NCBI RefSeq assembly: GCF_000720475.1
Contig: NZ_JOAP01000008.1
Coordinates: forward strand, 267,798 to 331,797
DNA: 64,000 bases
Direction: 5' to 3'
Source of the DNA: Streptomyces aureocirculatus
Lineage (GTDB): Bacteria; Actinomycetota; Actinomycetes; Streptomycetales; Streptomycetaceae
Within the stretch, counting starts at the first letter, position 1, and each line of letters begins with the position of its first letter. This document shows positions 34,567-42,465 of this stretch, piece by piece. Position numbers and translations under genes: made by a program. Below the pieces are notes generated by a model, which saw only the letters and a list, made by a program, of their open reading frames with translations, was not told where the DNA came from and made no database searches.

Positions 34567-36195
34567 ATGGCGGCCACTGGATCCGAGAAGCAGGGGACGA
34601 GCGAGAACGCGAAGGCGTTCTACGTGTCGACCCCCATTTACTACGTCAACGACGCTCCTCACCTGGGCCACGCCTACACGACCGTCGCAGGCGACGTGCT
34701 CACGCGCTGGCACCGCCAGCGCGGCGAGAAGGTGTGGTACCTCACCGGCACGGACGAGCACGGTCAGAAGATCATGCGCACGGCCGAGGCGAACGGCGTC
34801 TCACCTCAGGAGTGGTGCGACAAGCTCGTGGAGGAGGCCTGGCGGCCCCTCTGGGAGCACCTGAACATCGCGAACGACGACTTCATCCGCACCACGGAGA
34901 AGCGCCACACGGACCGGGTGCAGGAGTTCGTCCAGGATCTCTACGACAAGGGCGAGATCTACAAGGGCGGCTACGAGGGCCCGTACTGCGTCGGCTGCGA
35001 GGAGTACAAGCTCCCGGGCGATCTCATCGACGGTGAGGGCGAGTACGCGGGCGAGAAGCTGTGCCCGATCCACAAGAAGCCGGTCGAGCTGCTCAGCGAG
35101 GAGAACTACTTCTTCAAGCTGAGCGAGTACGGCGACAAGCTGCTCGCCCTGTACGAGTCGAACCCCGGCTTCATCCAGCCCGAGTCCGCGCGCAACGAGG
35201 TCGTGAACTTCGTCAAGCAGGGGCTTCAGGATCTTTCGATCTCGCGGTCGACGTTCGACTGGGGCGTCAAGGTGCCCTGGGACGACAAGCACGTCATCTA
35301 CGTGTGGGTCGACGCGCTCCTGAACTACGCCACCGCCGTCGGGTACAACGAGAACCCGGCCAAGTTCGACGCCACCTTCCCCGCGAACGTGCACCTGGTC
35401 GGCAAGGACATCCTGCGCTTCCACGCGGTCATCTGGCCCGCGATGCTGATGGCGCAGGGCCTGCCGCTGCCCGGCAGGGTCGCCGCCAACGGCTGGCTGA
35501 TGGTCGGCGGCGAGAAGATGTCCAAGTCGAACCTGACGGGCATCAAGCCGCAGGACCTGACCTCGCACTTCGGCGTCGACGCCTACCGCTGGTACTTCCT
35601 GCGCGCCATCGCCTTCGGCCAGGACGGCTCGTTCTCCTGGGAGGACTTCACCGCCCGCTACACCAGTGAGCTGGCCAACGACTACGGCAACCTCGCCTCG
35701 CGCCTCGCCGCCATGGTCGGCAAGTACTTCGGCGGCGCGCTGCCCGCCGACGAGGCGCCCGGCGCCGCCGAGCAGACGGTCCGGAACGGCCTGGCCACGG
35801 CGGTCGCGGAGGCCGACCGGCGCGTCGGCGACGACCTCGACTTCCAGGGCGGCATCCTCGCCGTCTTCGACTTCGTGAAGCAGGTCAACGGCTACATCAC
35901 GGAGCAGGAGCCGTGGAAGGTCGCCAAGGACGAATCGCCCGAGGGCAGGGCGCGCCTCTCGACCATCCTCTACACCGCCGCCGAGTCGCTCCGCGCGGTC
36001 GCCGTGCTCCTGAACCCCGTCATGCCCGAGACCTCCCAGAAGCTCTGGGACTCCCTCGGCGCCGAGGCCCCGCTGGGCGCCCTCGCCGAGCAGCGGATCC
36101 AGGACGCGGGCACCTGGGGGCAACTCCCCGCCGGGGCCACGGTCACCAAGGGCGCCGTGCTCTTCCCGCGCCTTGAGGAGCCCAAGCAGGCCTGA
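34567..36195 (+). CDS. metG: Methionyl-tRNA synthetase
   Basis: 542 residues of class I aminoacyl-tRNA synthetase charging methionine onto tRNA in the cytosol. The HIGH motif is APHLGHAYT, the zinc-knuckle insert contains YCVGCEEY and LCPIHKK, and the KMSKS motif is GGEKMSKSNL. The anticodon-binding helical domain ends with TSQKLWDSLG, and no C-terminal tRNA-binding extension is present. It starts 33 bp after the VWA gene without a terminator, so it may be partly cotranscribed. A strong hairpin follows. Confidence 0.97.
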   Translation: MAATGSEKQGTSENAKAFYVSTPIYYVNDAPHLGHAYTTVAGDVLTRWHRQRGEKVWYLTGTDEHGQKIMRTAEANGVSPQEWCDKLVEEAWRPLWEHLNIANDDFIRTTEKRHTDRVQEFVQDLYDKGEIYKGGYEGPYCVGCEEYKLPGDLIDGEGEYAGEKLCPIHKKPVELLSEENYFFKLSEYGDKLLALYESNPGFIQPESARNEVVNFVKQGLQDLSISRSTFDWGVKVPWDDKHVIYVWVDALLNYATAVGYNENPAKFDATFPANVHLVGKDILRFHAVIWPAMLMAQGLPLPGRVAANGWLMVGGEKMSKSNLTGIKPQDLTSHFGVDAYRWYFLRAIAFGQDGSFSWEDFTARYTSELANDYGNLASRLAAMVGKYFGGALPADEAPGAAEQTVRNGLATAVAEADRRVGDDLDFQGGILAVFDFVKQVNGYITEQEPWKVAKDESPEGRARLSTILYTAAESLRAVAVLLNPVMPETSQKLWDSLGAEAPLGALAEQRIQDAGTWGQLPAGATVTKGAVLFPRLEEPKQA

Positions 36196-36253
36196 TCCCC
36201 GTACGGGATTCCCGTACGGAGTCCTCGTACAGAGTCCCCGTACGAAGTCCCCC

Positions 36254-36288
36254 GAAGGGCCGGAACCGCACGTCGGTTCCGGCCCTTC
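36254..36288 (+). terminator. Terminator hairpin after metG
   Basis: Perfect 14-bp stem GAAGGGCCGGAACC paired with its complement at 36275-36288, 7-base loop. Upstream lie four irregular CCGTACGnnGTCC repeats (36197-36250). Confidence 0.85.
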
Positions 36289-36295
36289 AGGGTTT

Positions 36296-36373
36296 GCGTA
36301 CGCCCACGCGTACGCCCACGCGTACGTCCACGCGCACGTCCACGCGTACGTCTACGCGTACGTCTACGCGTAC
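36296..36373. repeat. 12-bp tandem repeat containing a stop codon
   Basis: About six and a half units of GCGTACG(T/C)C(C/T)AC between convergent metG and tetR. The TetR stop (TAG, 36364-36366 on the minus strand) lies inside the last unit, so the repeat encroaches on the gene's 3' end. Confidence 0.85.
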
Positions 36374-36948
36374 GTGCCGATGAGCCGCGCGAGCTGCCTG
36401 CCCGCCGCCCGCAGCGGCTCCTCGCTGCGGCTCACCTGGGCGGTGACCTCCGCGCCCTCCAGGGCGCTGATGACGGTGGTGGCCACCTCGCGGGCGTCCT
36501 GGTCGGCGAAGCCGCAGGCGCGGAGCTTCTCGGCGACGATGTGCTCCCAGCCGCGCAGGGCCTCGGCGCACACCTGCTGGATCGCGGAGTCGGTGCCGAG
36601 GGTCTCCAGGGCGGCGGCCGTGACGGGGCAGCCGTCGACCCAGCCGGACTCCCGCAGCCCGCGGGCCAGTTCGACGGCGCAGGCCTCGACGGCGGCGGCC
36701 GGGTCGTCCTCGGGGCCGAGCGTGTCCCTGAGGAGCTGGGCGAACTCCATCTCACCGTGCCGGAGCGCGGCCACGGCGACGGCCTCCTTGCCGCCCGGGA
36801 AGAAGTGGTAGACGGAGCCGAGCGTGGCCTGGGCATCGTTGGCGATCTGCTTGATGCCGGTGCCGACGTAGCCCTGCCGCTGGATGAGCCGCGCGGCGAC
36901 CAGGACGATGCGCTCGCGCGTGCTGGGGGGCGCGCTGTGGGGACTCAT
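36364..36948 (-). CDS. TetR/AcrR-family regulator
   Basis: 194 residues. DNA-binding domain: RERIVLVAARLIQRQGYVG then GIKQIANDAQATLGSVYHFF. The all-helical C-terminal domain contains WVDGCPVTAAALET and is typical of the YxaF/AcrR_2 type. ATG 36948 lacks a good ribosome site. It is divergent from the imine-reductase-like gene, and duplicate 16-bp palindromic sites lie between them. Confidence 0.88.
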   Translation of the reverse strand: MSPHSAPPSTRERIVLVAARLIQRQGYVGTGIKQIANDAQATLGSVYHFFPGGKEAVAVAALRHGEMEFAQLLRDTLGPEDDPAAAVEACAVELARGLRESGWVDGCPVTAAALETLGTDSAIQQVCAEALRGWEHIVAEKLRACGFADQDAREVATTVISALEGAEVTAQVSRSEEPLRAAGRQLARLIGTYA

Positions 36949-36973
36949 CCGCCCACCATACCCATTCTCTAAG

Positions 36974-37036
36974 TAGAGCGTTCGTTCTAGAGCTGTGCTA
37001 TGTTTTCGCACAGCGCTGGATAGAGCGCTCGTTCTA
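36974..37036. promoter_or_regulatory. Two 16-bp TetR operator candidates flanking an inverted repeat
   Basis: TAGAGCGTTCGTTCTA (36974-36989) and TAGAGCGCTCGTTCTA (37021-37036) differ by one base, and each is an imperfect palindrome. Between them is GCTGTGC-N9-GCACAGC (36992-37014). They cover the promoters of the divergent TetR and dehydrogenase genes. Confidence 0.75.
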
Positions 37037-37065
37037 GTAACTTCACGTACTCACTGGGGGCACCC

Positions 37066-37941
37066 ATGTCGCAATCCGTAACCGTCATCGGCCTTGGTCC
37101 GATGGGGCAGGCGATGGCCGCCGCATATCTGGACCGGGGCTACGAGGTCACCGTCTGGAACCGCACCCCGTCCCGCGCCGACGCGCTCGTGGCACGCGGC
37201 GCCGTGCCGGCCGCGAGCCCGGAGGAGGCGCTGCGCGCCAACGAGTTGGTGATCCTGAGCCTGATCGACTACGACGCGATGTACACGGCGTTCAAGGGGG
37301 CCGAGCAGGCCGTCGCGGGCCGGGTCCTGGTGAACCTGAGCTCGGACGTGCCGGAGAAGGCGCGCGCGGCGGCCCGCTGGGTGACGGGCCTCGGCGGTAC
37401 GCATCTGACGGGCGGCGTCCTGTCCCCGCCGCCGGGGATCGGCAGCCCGGACATGTCGACCTTCTACAGCGGCCCGCGAGAGACGTACGAGAGGTACCGC
37501 GCGGACCTGGAGGTCATCACCGGCAGGACCGACCACCGGGGCGAGGACCCGGGCCTCGCCGCCCTCATGTACCAGCTCAACATGGTGATCTTCTGGCCCG
37601 CGATGCTCGCGTACTGGCAGGCCGTCGCGCTCGCGGGCGCGCACGGCATCACCGCGTCGGAGATCGCCCCGTACGCGGTCGAGAACTACGCGGGCATGGG
37701 GCAGTTCATCGACTTCTACGCGCCCCGGATCGACGCGGGCAACCACGCGGGCGACGTGGACCGCCTGTCCATGGGCGTGGCCAGCATGGAGCACGTCGTC
37801 CACACGAACGCGGACGCGGGCGTGGACACGGCGTTCCCCGAGGCGGTCCTCGACGCCTTTCGGCGCGGCGCGGCGGCGGGCCGCGGCGCGGACAGCTTCA
37901 GCAGCGTGGTGGAACTGCTCCGCGCCCCGGCGGGCTCTTGA
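37066..37941 (+). CDS. NADPH-dependent imine-reductase-like dehydrogenase
   Basis: 291 residues. The Rossmann motif is VTVIGLGPMGQAMA, with NRTPSRADALVARGA suggesting NADPH preference. The C-terminal half is a long-helix domain (YQLNMVIFWPAMLAYWQAVA, GVDTAFPEAVLDAFRRGAA) as in imine reductases rather than hydroxyisobutyrate dehydrogenases. Such enzymes reduce cyclic imines; natural substrates are mostly unknown. ATG 37066 follows CTGGGGG. The divergent TetR probably represses it. Confidence 0.85.
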   Translation: MSQSVTVIGLGPMGQAMAAAYLDRGYEVTVWNRTPSRADALVARGAVPAASPEEALRANELVILSLIDYDAMYTAFKGAEQAVAGRVLVNLSSDVPEKARAAARWVTGLGGTHLTGGVLSPPPGIGSPDMSTFYSGPRETYERYRADLEVITGRTDHRGEDPGLAALMYQLNMVIFWPAMLAYWQAVALAGAHGITASEIAPYAVENYAGMGQFIDFYAPRIDAGNHAGDVDRLSMGVASMEHVVHTNADAGVDTAFPEAVLDAFRRGAAAGRGADSFSSVVELLRAPAGS

Positions 37942-38163
37942 GCGGCTCGCCGGGATCCCGGTGACCCGCCACGGGTCCTCACGGCAGCCGAGGCATGGTC
38001 ACACCTGGTCACCGGCTGAGCGGGGCACCGCTCAACACCCGCGCGCCGGAGCACGCGGCGCGTGATACCGGATCGTCGCCGGTCCGCGCTCACCACCACC
38101 CCAACAGCGCTGCTCAAAGCCGTGATTGAGAAGCCCCGTTCGGATTCAGATTACGGAACGCCC

Positions 38164-38193
38164 TTGCGTGTGCGAAAAACCTGACCCTACGGT
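38164..38193 (+). promoter_or_regulatory. Possible promoter of the HATPase gene
   Basis: TTGCGT (38164-38169), an 18-base spacer and TACGGT (38188-38193) resemble a sigma70-type promoter. It lies in the 328-bp gap 37942-38269, which otherwise holds short palindromes (for example CCGGGATCCCGG near 37950) and no gene. Confidence 0.35.
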
Positions 38194-38269
38194 GTGTCAC
38201 GCCTCGACCACACAGAGCAACGGCCCTGCCGCCCGCCTCCGACTCCACCACGACACACTGGAGTTCCGC

Positions 38270-38716
38270 ATGCACCGCAGCAGCGACACCGGCGACGACC
38301 ACACATCTCCCTGGCAGTACACCCTGCACATCCCCAACGATCTCCGTGCCGTTCCCATCTGCCGTCGCACGCTCGGCGTCATCCTCACCGCCCACGGCCT
38401 CCCGCACCTCGCCGAGTCCGCCGAACTCGTCACCACCGAGCTGGTGGCCAACGCCGTCACGCACACCAAGGGCCCGGCGGCCCTGCGCCTGTACTGGTCC
38501 GAAGCCGTCCTGCGCATCGAGGTGTGGGACGCGGACCCGACCCCGCCACGACCACCCTCTCCTTCGGCGCGGGACACCCTGCTGCTGGAGGCGGGCCGCG
38601 GCCTCGCCCTCGTGAGGGGGTGCGCCGACGGCTGGGGCTGGTATCACCTGGACAGCGCCCATCTGACGGAGGGAGAGGGCAAGTTCGTATGGTGCGAGCT
38701 GGCCGAGGCGGCATGA
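38270..38716 (+). CDS. Anti-sigma-type HATPase (RsbW/SpoIIAB-like)
   Basis: 148 residues, a single GHKL ATPase domain. The N box is ELVTTELVANAVTHTK and the G2-like box is EAGRGLALV. Streptomyces encode many such small serine/threonine kinase-like anti-sigma regulators. GGAG lies at 38260-38263 before ATG 38270. No sigma or antagonist gene is adjacent, so its partner is unknown. Confidence 0.87.
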   Translation: MHRSSDTGDDHTSPWQYTLHIPNDLRAVPICRRTLGVILTAHGLPHLAESAELVTTELVANAVTHTKGPAALRLYWSEAVLRIEVWDADPTPPRPPSPSARDTLLLEAGRGLALVRGCADGWGWYHLDSAHLTEGEGKFVWCELAEAA

Positions 38717-38753
38717 GGCGGCAGTCGTCCCGCACGGGGCCCCAGGGGGTCGG

Positions 38754-40313
38754 CTACGGCAGTGCGGCCGACCGCCCTCCCCCGGCCCCGAGCAGCGCCC
38801 AGGCCGCACAGGCCGCGCCCAGCAGGATCCAGAACCCCACGAACAGTGCGTCGGTGTAGCCCTGGACCGAGGCGGCCGCGGCGCTCGCGGCGCGGTGGGC
38901 GGCCACGTACGCCGCTGCCGCGCTCGACGCGACCGTGTTGAGCAGGGCGGTGCCGAGCGCGGCGCCCAACTGCTGCGAGGCGTTGTACGCGGCCGAGGCC
39001 GCGCCGATGTCATGGCCCGCCATCCCCGCCGTCGCCAGGCTCGCGGTCGGCGGCAGCACACAGCCGAGGCCCAGTCCGGTGAGGACGAGGGAGGGGACCA
39101 GATACAGCCAGAAGACATGCCCGCTGTCCGCGCTCAGTCGGGTCAGGACGAGCATGCCCGCGGCCGCCGCGAGCAGGCCCGACACCACCAGAGCCCTCGG
39201 CGCCACCCGCCCGTGCAGCCTCCCCGCCACGAACGTCGCCCCGACCAGCGCGGCGAGCGCGTTGACGATCAGCGTCAGGCCCGCCTCCACCGGCGAGTAG
39301 CCGAGCGCCGTCTGGGTGTAGTAGCTCATGAACAGGTAGAAGCCGAACATCGCGACGAACAGCAGCGTGATCGCGACGAACGCGCCCGCCCGTGCCCGGT
39401 GCAGCAGGATCCGCAGCGGCAGCAGCGGTCGGGGCGCCCGCAGTTCGACGGCGACGAACGCGACGAGGAGCACGACACCGGCGGTGAGGAGCGCGAGCAC
39501 CCGGCCCGACGCCCAGCCCCGCGGCTCCGCCTCGTTGAACGCGTACACCACCGCTGCGAAACCCCCGGCCGACAGCAGCGCCCCCGGCACGTCGAGCCGC
39601 CCGGCGCCCTGCGCGCCCCGCACCTCTTGTGCCCCTTGTGCCTCCTGTGCCCCCTGTGGCTCCTGTGGCTCCTGCACGCCCTGCACGCCCTGCCCCTTAC
39701 GGTCCCGCGGCACGAACGTGGCCCCGAGGACCGCGAGCAGCGCCACCGGCACATTCACGTACAGGCACCACCGCCAACTCGCGTACTCCGTCAGGAGCCC
39801 GCCCGCCACCAGGCCCACCGCCGACCCGGCCGCGCCGACCGCGGCGAACACGCCGAACGCGCGCCCCCGCGCCCGCGGCTCGGTGAAGGTGATCGTCAGC
39901 AGGGAGAGCCCCGCGGGCGCGAGCAGCGCCGCGAACACGCCCTGGAGGGCCCGCGCCCCGAACAGCATCCCGGAGTTCGCCGCGGCCCCGCCGAGCGCCG
40001 AGGCCGCGGCGAAGCCGACAAGACCTGCGACGAAGGCCCGGCGGTGGCCGAGCGCCCCGCTGACCCGACCACCGATGAGCAGCAGTCCGCCGAAGGCGAG
40101 GGCGTACGCGGTGATCGCCCACTGCCGGCTCGCGTCCGACATGCCGAGGGCGCTCTGCGCGGAGGGCAGCGCGATGTTCACGATCGTCCCGTCCAGGACG
40201 ACGAGCAGTTGGGCGGCGCTCACCGCGAGCAGCGTCCACCAGCGCGTTGTGCGTTCCTTGCCGGCGTCGGTCAGGGGTTCGGCGGCCTCGGCCGCGGTGC
40301 GTTCGGGAGTCAT
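38754..40313 (-). CDS. MFS exporter, DHA2 family (14 TM)
   Basis: 519 residues. Helix 1 has QLLVVLDGTIVNIALPSAQ, motif A region is GRVSGALGHRRAFVAG and motif C region is GAAGSAVGLVAGGLLTEYASW. The central cytoplasmic loop contains QGAQEAQGAQEVRGAQGAG-like repeats encoded by 9-bp units at about 39600-39700. No ribosome site precedes ATG 40313, so translation may be leaderless. Palindromic TCAA-TTGA sites lie just upstream. Confidence 0.92.
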   Translation of the reverse strand: MTPERTAAEAAEPLTDAGKERTTRWWTLLAVSAAQLLVVLDGTIVNIALPSAQSALGMSDASRQWAITAYALAFGGLLLIGGRVSGALGHRRAFVAGLVGFAAASALGGAAANSGMLFGARALQGVFAALLAPAGLSLLTITFTEPRARGRAFGVFAAVGAAGSAVGLVAGGLLTEYASWRWCLYVNVPVALLAVLGATFVPRDRKGQGVQGVQEPQEPQGAQEAQGAQEVRGAQGAGRLDVPGALLSAGGFAAVVYAFNEAEPRGWASGRVLALLTAGVVLLVAFVAVELRAPRPLLPLRILLHRARAGAFVAITLLFVAMFGFYLFMSYYTQTALGYSPVEAGLTLIVNALAALVGATFVAGRLHGRVAPRALVVSGLLAAAAGMLVLTRLSADSGHVFWLYLVPSLVLTGLGLGCVLPPTASLATAGMAGHDIGAASAAYNASQQLGAALGTALLNTVASSAAAAYVAAHRAASAAAASVQGYTDALFVGFWILLGAACAAWALLGAGGGRSAALP

Positions 40314-40316
40314 GGA

Positions 40317-40400
40317 TTCAAGTGTTTCGTTGAAGTGCTCCCGGAGACTTCGCGCGGGTGAGCGGGGAGGAAAGGCGGTCAGGTCTCAAGCGGGGGTTGA
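40317..40400. promoter_or_regulatory. Repeated TCAA-N-TTGA sites upstream of the MFS gene
   Basis: TTCAA-N8-TTGAA (40317-40334) and TCAA-N7-TTGA (40386-40400) both include GAAGTG on the same side. They are candidate operators for the MFS gene, but no regulator gene is adjacent. Confidence 0.4.
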
Positions 40401-40515
40401 AGTGACCGGAGACACAGTTTGCACGTGGCTTGATTTGCACTGTGCCGATGAGCCGTTGATCACTTCGTGACCGGCCTCACTTCGTCTTCACGCTGACACA
40501 CGTACGCTTCACACT

Positions 40516-40755
40516 ATGCCCACGAATCCCGCTTCCGAGAGCACGCGGACCCCGCGTACCTCCGCCGAGGTGAACGAGGAGATCCGTGCGCTGTGGCTGC
40601 GTTGCGGCGGGCGCCTGAGCACCGAGCAACGGCGTGAGTACCAACGCCTTGTGACCGAGTGGGCCGCCGCCGAATCCCTGGCGCACAGCTCCCGGATCAC
40701 CCCGAGCCCGCAGGCGCACGGCGCCCCCGAGCACGCCTCCGAACACGCCGCCTGA
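40516..40755 (+). CDS. Small conserved-type protein, function unknown
   Basis: 79 residues. The core SAEVNEEIRALWLRCGG and LSTEQRREYQRLVTEWAAA has the look of a short helical protein seen repeatedly in Streptomyces. The ATG has no ribosome site and lies about where a leaderless transcript would start. The C-terminus is low complexity (AHGAPEHASEHAA). Confidence 0.6.
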   Translation: MPTNPASESTRTPRTSAEVNEEIRALWLRCGGRLSTEQRREYQRLVTEWAAAESLAHSSRITPSPQAHGAPEHASEHAA

Positions 40756-40802
40756 CCGGCCCGTCCGACCGCCCGACCGGCCCCCGTCCCGCCCGTCACC
40801 CC

Positions 40803-42383
40803 TCACGTCCCGCTCGGCACCACGCAGTCCTTCGGCTGCGGCCGCCCCTCCGGCCATGCCAGGCCGACGAACGCCAGCTTCCGCGTACGGGGGTCGAGTT
40901 CGACGACGGCCATCGGCTTGTCGTACGGATTTCCGGCGTTGGTCAGACACACCCACCCACTGGTTCCGGCCACCCGGTGCGCGGACTCGAGGCGGGACCA
41001 CTGGGCGGACACCCGCTCGCGCGGTGGCACCGCACCGGCCGACTGCGCGTTCGCCAGGTACACCGCCCGGGCGATCGTGCGCACCCCGTCGTGCACCAGC
41101 ATGGTGCGGGAGTCGTCAAGCTCGACCGGGCCGATGTCCCCGGCGCCCTCCCGCCCGACGAGCCCGCGCAGCTCGTCCAGCTCCCGGGCGGGCTCGGCCA
41201 GGTGCGCGGGCCGGTTCTTCGCCCCGCGCGACGCCGCCGACCAGGCCGCGGGGTGCCCCGGGGCCGTGTACTGCACGGTGACCGTGGGCTCCTTGGCGCT
41301 CTCGTCGCCCCGGAGCTTGTTCCAGTCCGCGTCGCTCATGTACCGGTCGAGGGTCGCCGCACCCGAACCGCTCACAACCTTGTACTTCCTGCCGTGGCAC
41401 GGCACCTCCGCCAGCTTGAGGGCGAAGAGCCGCAGGTGGGCGGGGCGCCCGGCGAAGTAGACGACCTTCGCCCTGGACTGGCAGATGTTGTGGCCGATCA
41501 GGGTGAAGTCGTTGCCGGTCTCCCCCGCATCGCTGATCGACGGTGAGACGAACGTCTGGTCCTTCGCCCCCGCCCGGCCCGGCTCGTCCCGGCTGAACGC
41601 CCGCGCCAGGGACTCGACATAGACGTCGTCCGGCCGGGTGTCCCTGACCAGGACGGTCTCGTCGTCGTTCAGATCGCCGTGGAACGCGGCGAGCGCCTCG
41701 GCCTGCTGCTGGTTGGTGGGGATCACGCGCGCGAGGCCCCGGAAGCGCGGCTTGCTCTCACGCCCCTCGGTGTTGGCGAGTTCGTCGGCGCTCGCGCGGC
41801 TGATCAGGACGGGGATGCGCAGCTCGTTGGTGAGCCGGTCCACGGCGTCGACCGTGTTGCGCAGACTCAGATTGAAACCGGTGACCGCGCGCAGATTGTG
41901 CCGCGTGGAGTCGGCGAGCACGGCGAGCTGGTCCACGACCCGCGCCTGCTGGCCGTAGTTCCGGCCGGGGTTGGCGAGAACCAGGCGAATCAGTGGCTTC
42001 TGCTCGGCGCGGTTCGCGCGGTACTGCGCGAGATAGGCGCCCTGGACGTCGCTGCGCAACTGCGCGCGCTCGGCGCCCGACTCCGGTTGCAGCGGCAGCA
42101 TCATGGCCACCGTGATGTGCGGGCGGCCGTCCACGCGCCGGTTCTCCGCGGCGATCGCGTCGCTGACCTTGGTGATCTCCGGTGTGCCGAAGTCGTATCC
42201 GGAACCATTGACCCCGATGCACTCGCCGCCGTGCTTCTCCACACCGTCGGCGCAGTTGTCGGAGCCGCCCACGTTCCGCGGTACGACGATCGCCACCGTC
42301 GTCACCACCGCCACTGTCACCACGATCGTGACGGCCTTCTTCAGGCGCGTCGCCCACAGGTGGTTGTACAGCCAGTTCAGCAC
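40803..42383 (-). CDS. Membrane-anchored periplasmic-binding-like protein
   Basis: 526 residues. One transmembrane helix at residues ~17-36 (AVTIVVTVAVVTTVAIVVP) leaves a short cytoplasmic start (MLNWLYNHLWATRLKK). The extracytoplasmic part resembles type I periplasmic-binding proteins: ITVAMMLPLQPESGAERAQL, GAYLAQYRANR, VLADSTRHNLRAVTGFN, and a second lobe with KVVYFAGRPAHLRLFALKL. Paired cysteines follow the anchor (DNCADG, GECIGV). No ABC permease is present, so it is more likely a sensor than a transport component. It lies 82 bp after the ATPase gene in the same direction. Confidence 0.72.
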   Translation of the reverse strand: MLNWLYNHLWATRLKKAVTIVVTVAVVTTVAIVVPRNVGGSDNCADGVEKHGGECIGVNGSGYDFGTPEITKVSDAIAAENRRVDGRPHITVAMMLPLQPESGAERAQLRSDVQGAYLAQYRANRAEQKPLIRLVLANPGRNYGQQARVVDQLAVLADSTRHNLRAVTGFNLSLRNTVDAVDRLTNELRIPVLISRASADELANTEGRESKPRFRGLARVIPTNQQQAEALAAFHGDLNDDETVLVRDTRPDDVYVESLARAFSRDEPGRAGAKDQTFVSPSISDAGETGNDFTLIGHNICQSRAKVVYFAGRPAHLRLFALKLAEVPCHGRKYKVVSGSGAATLDRYMSDADWNKLRGDESAKEPTVTVQYTAPGHPAAWSAASRGAKNRPAHLAEPARELDELRGLVGREGAGDIGPVELDDSRTMLVHDGVRTIARAVYLANAQSAGAVPPRERVSAQWSRLESAHRVAGTSGWVCLTNAGNPYDKPMAVVELDPRTRKLAFVGLAWPEGRPQPKDCVVPSGT

Positions 42384-42465
42384 CGCGCCCGCCCTCTCCT
42401 GCCGTCGTGCATCGCCGCCCCCTGTACCGATCCGTACTGAGCCGCATGATCCGTACTGATCCGCG

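Noticed and set aside
36197..36375. Small RNA gene downstream of metG
   Set aside because: The stem at 36254-36288 fits a terminator; the rest is a 12-bp repeat with no promoter evidence.
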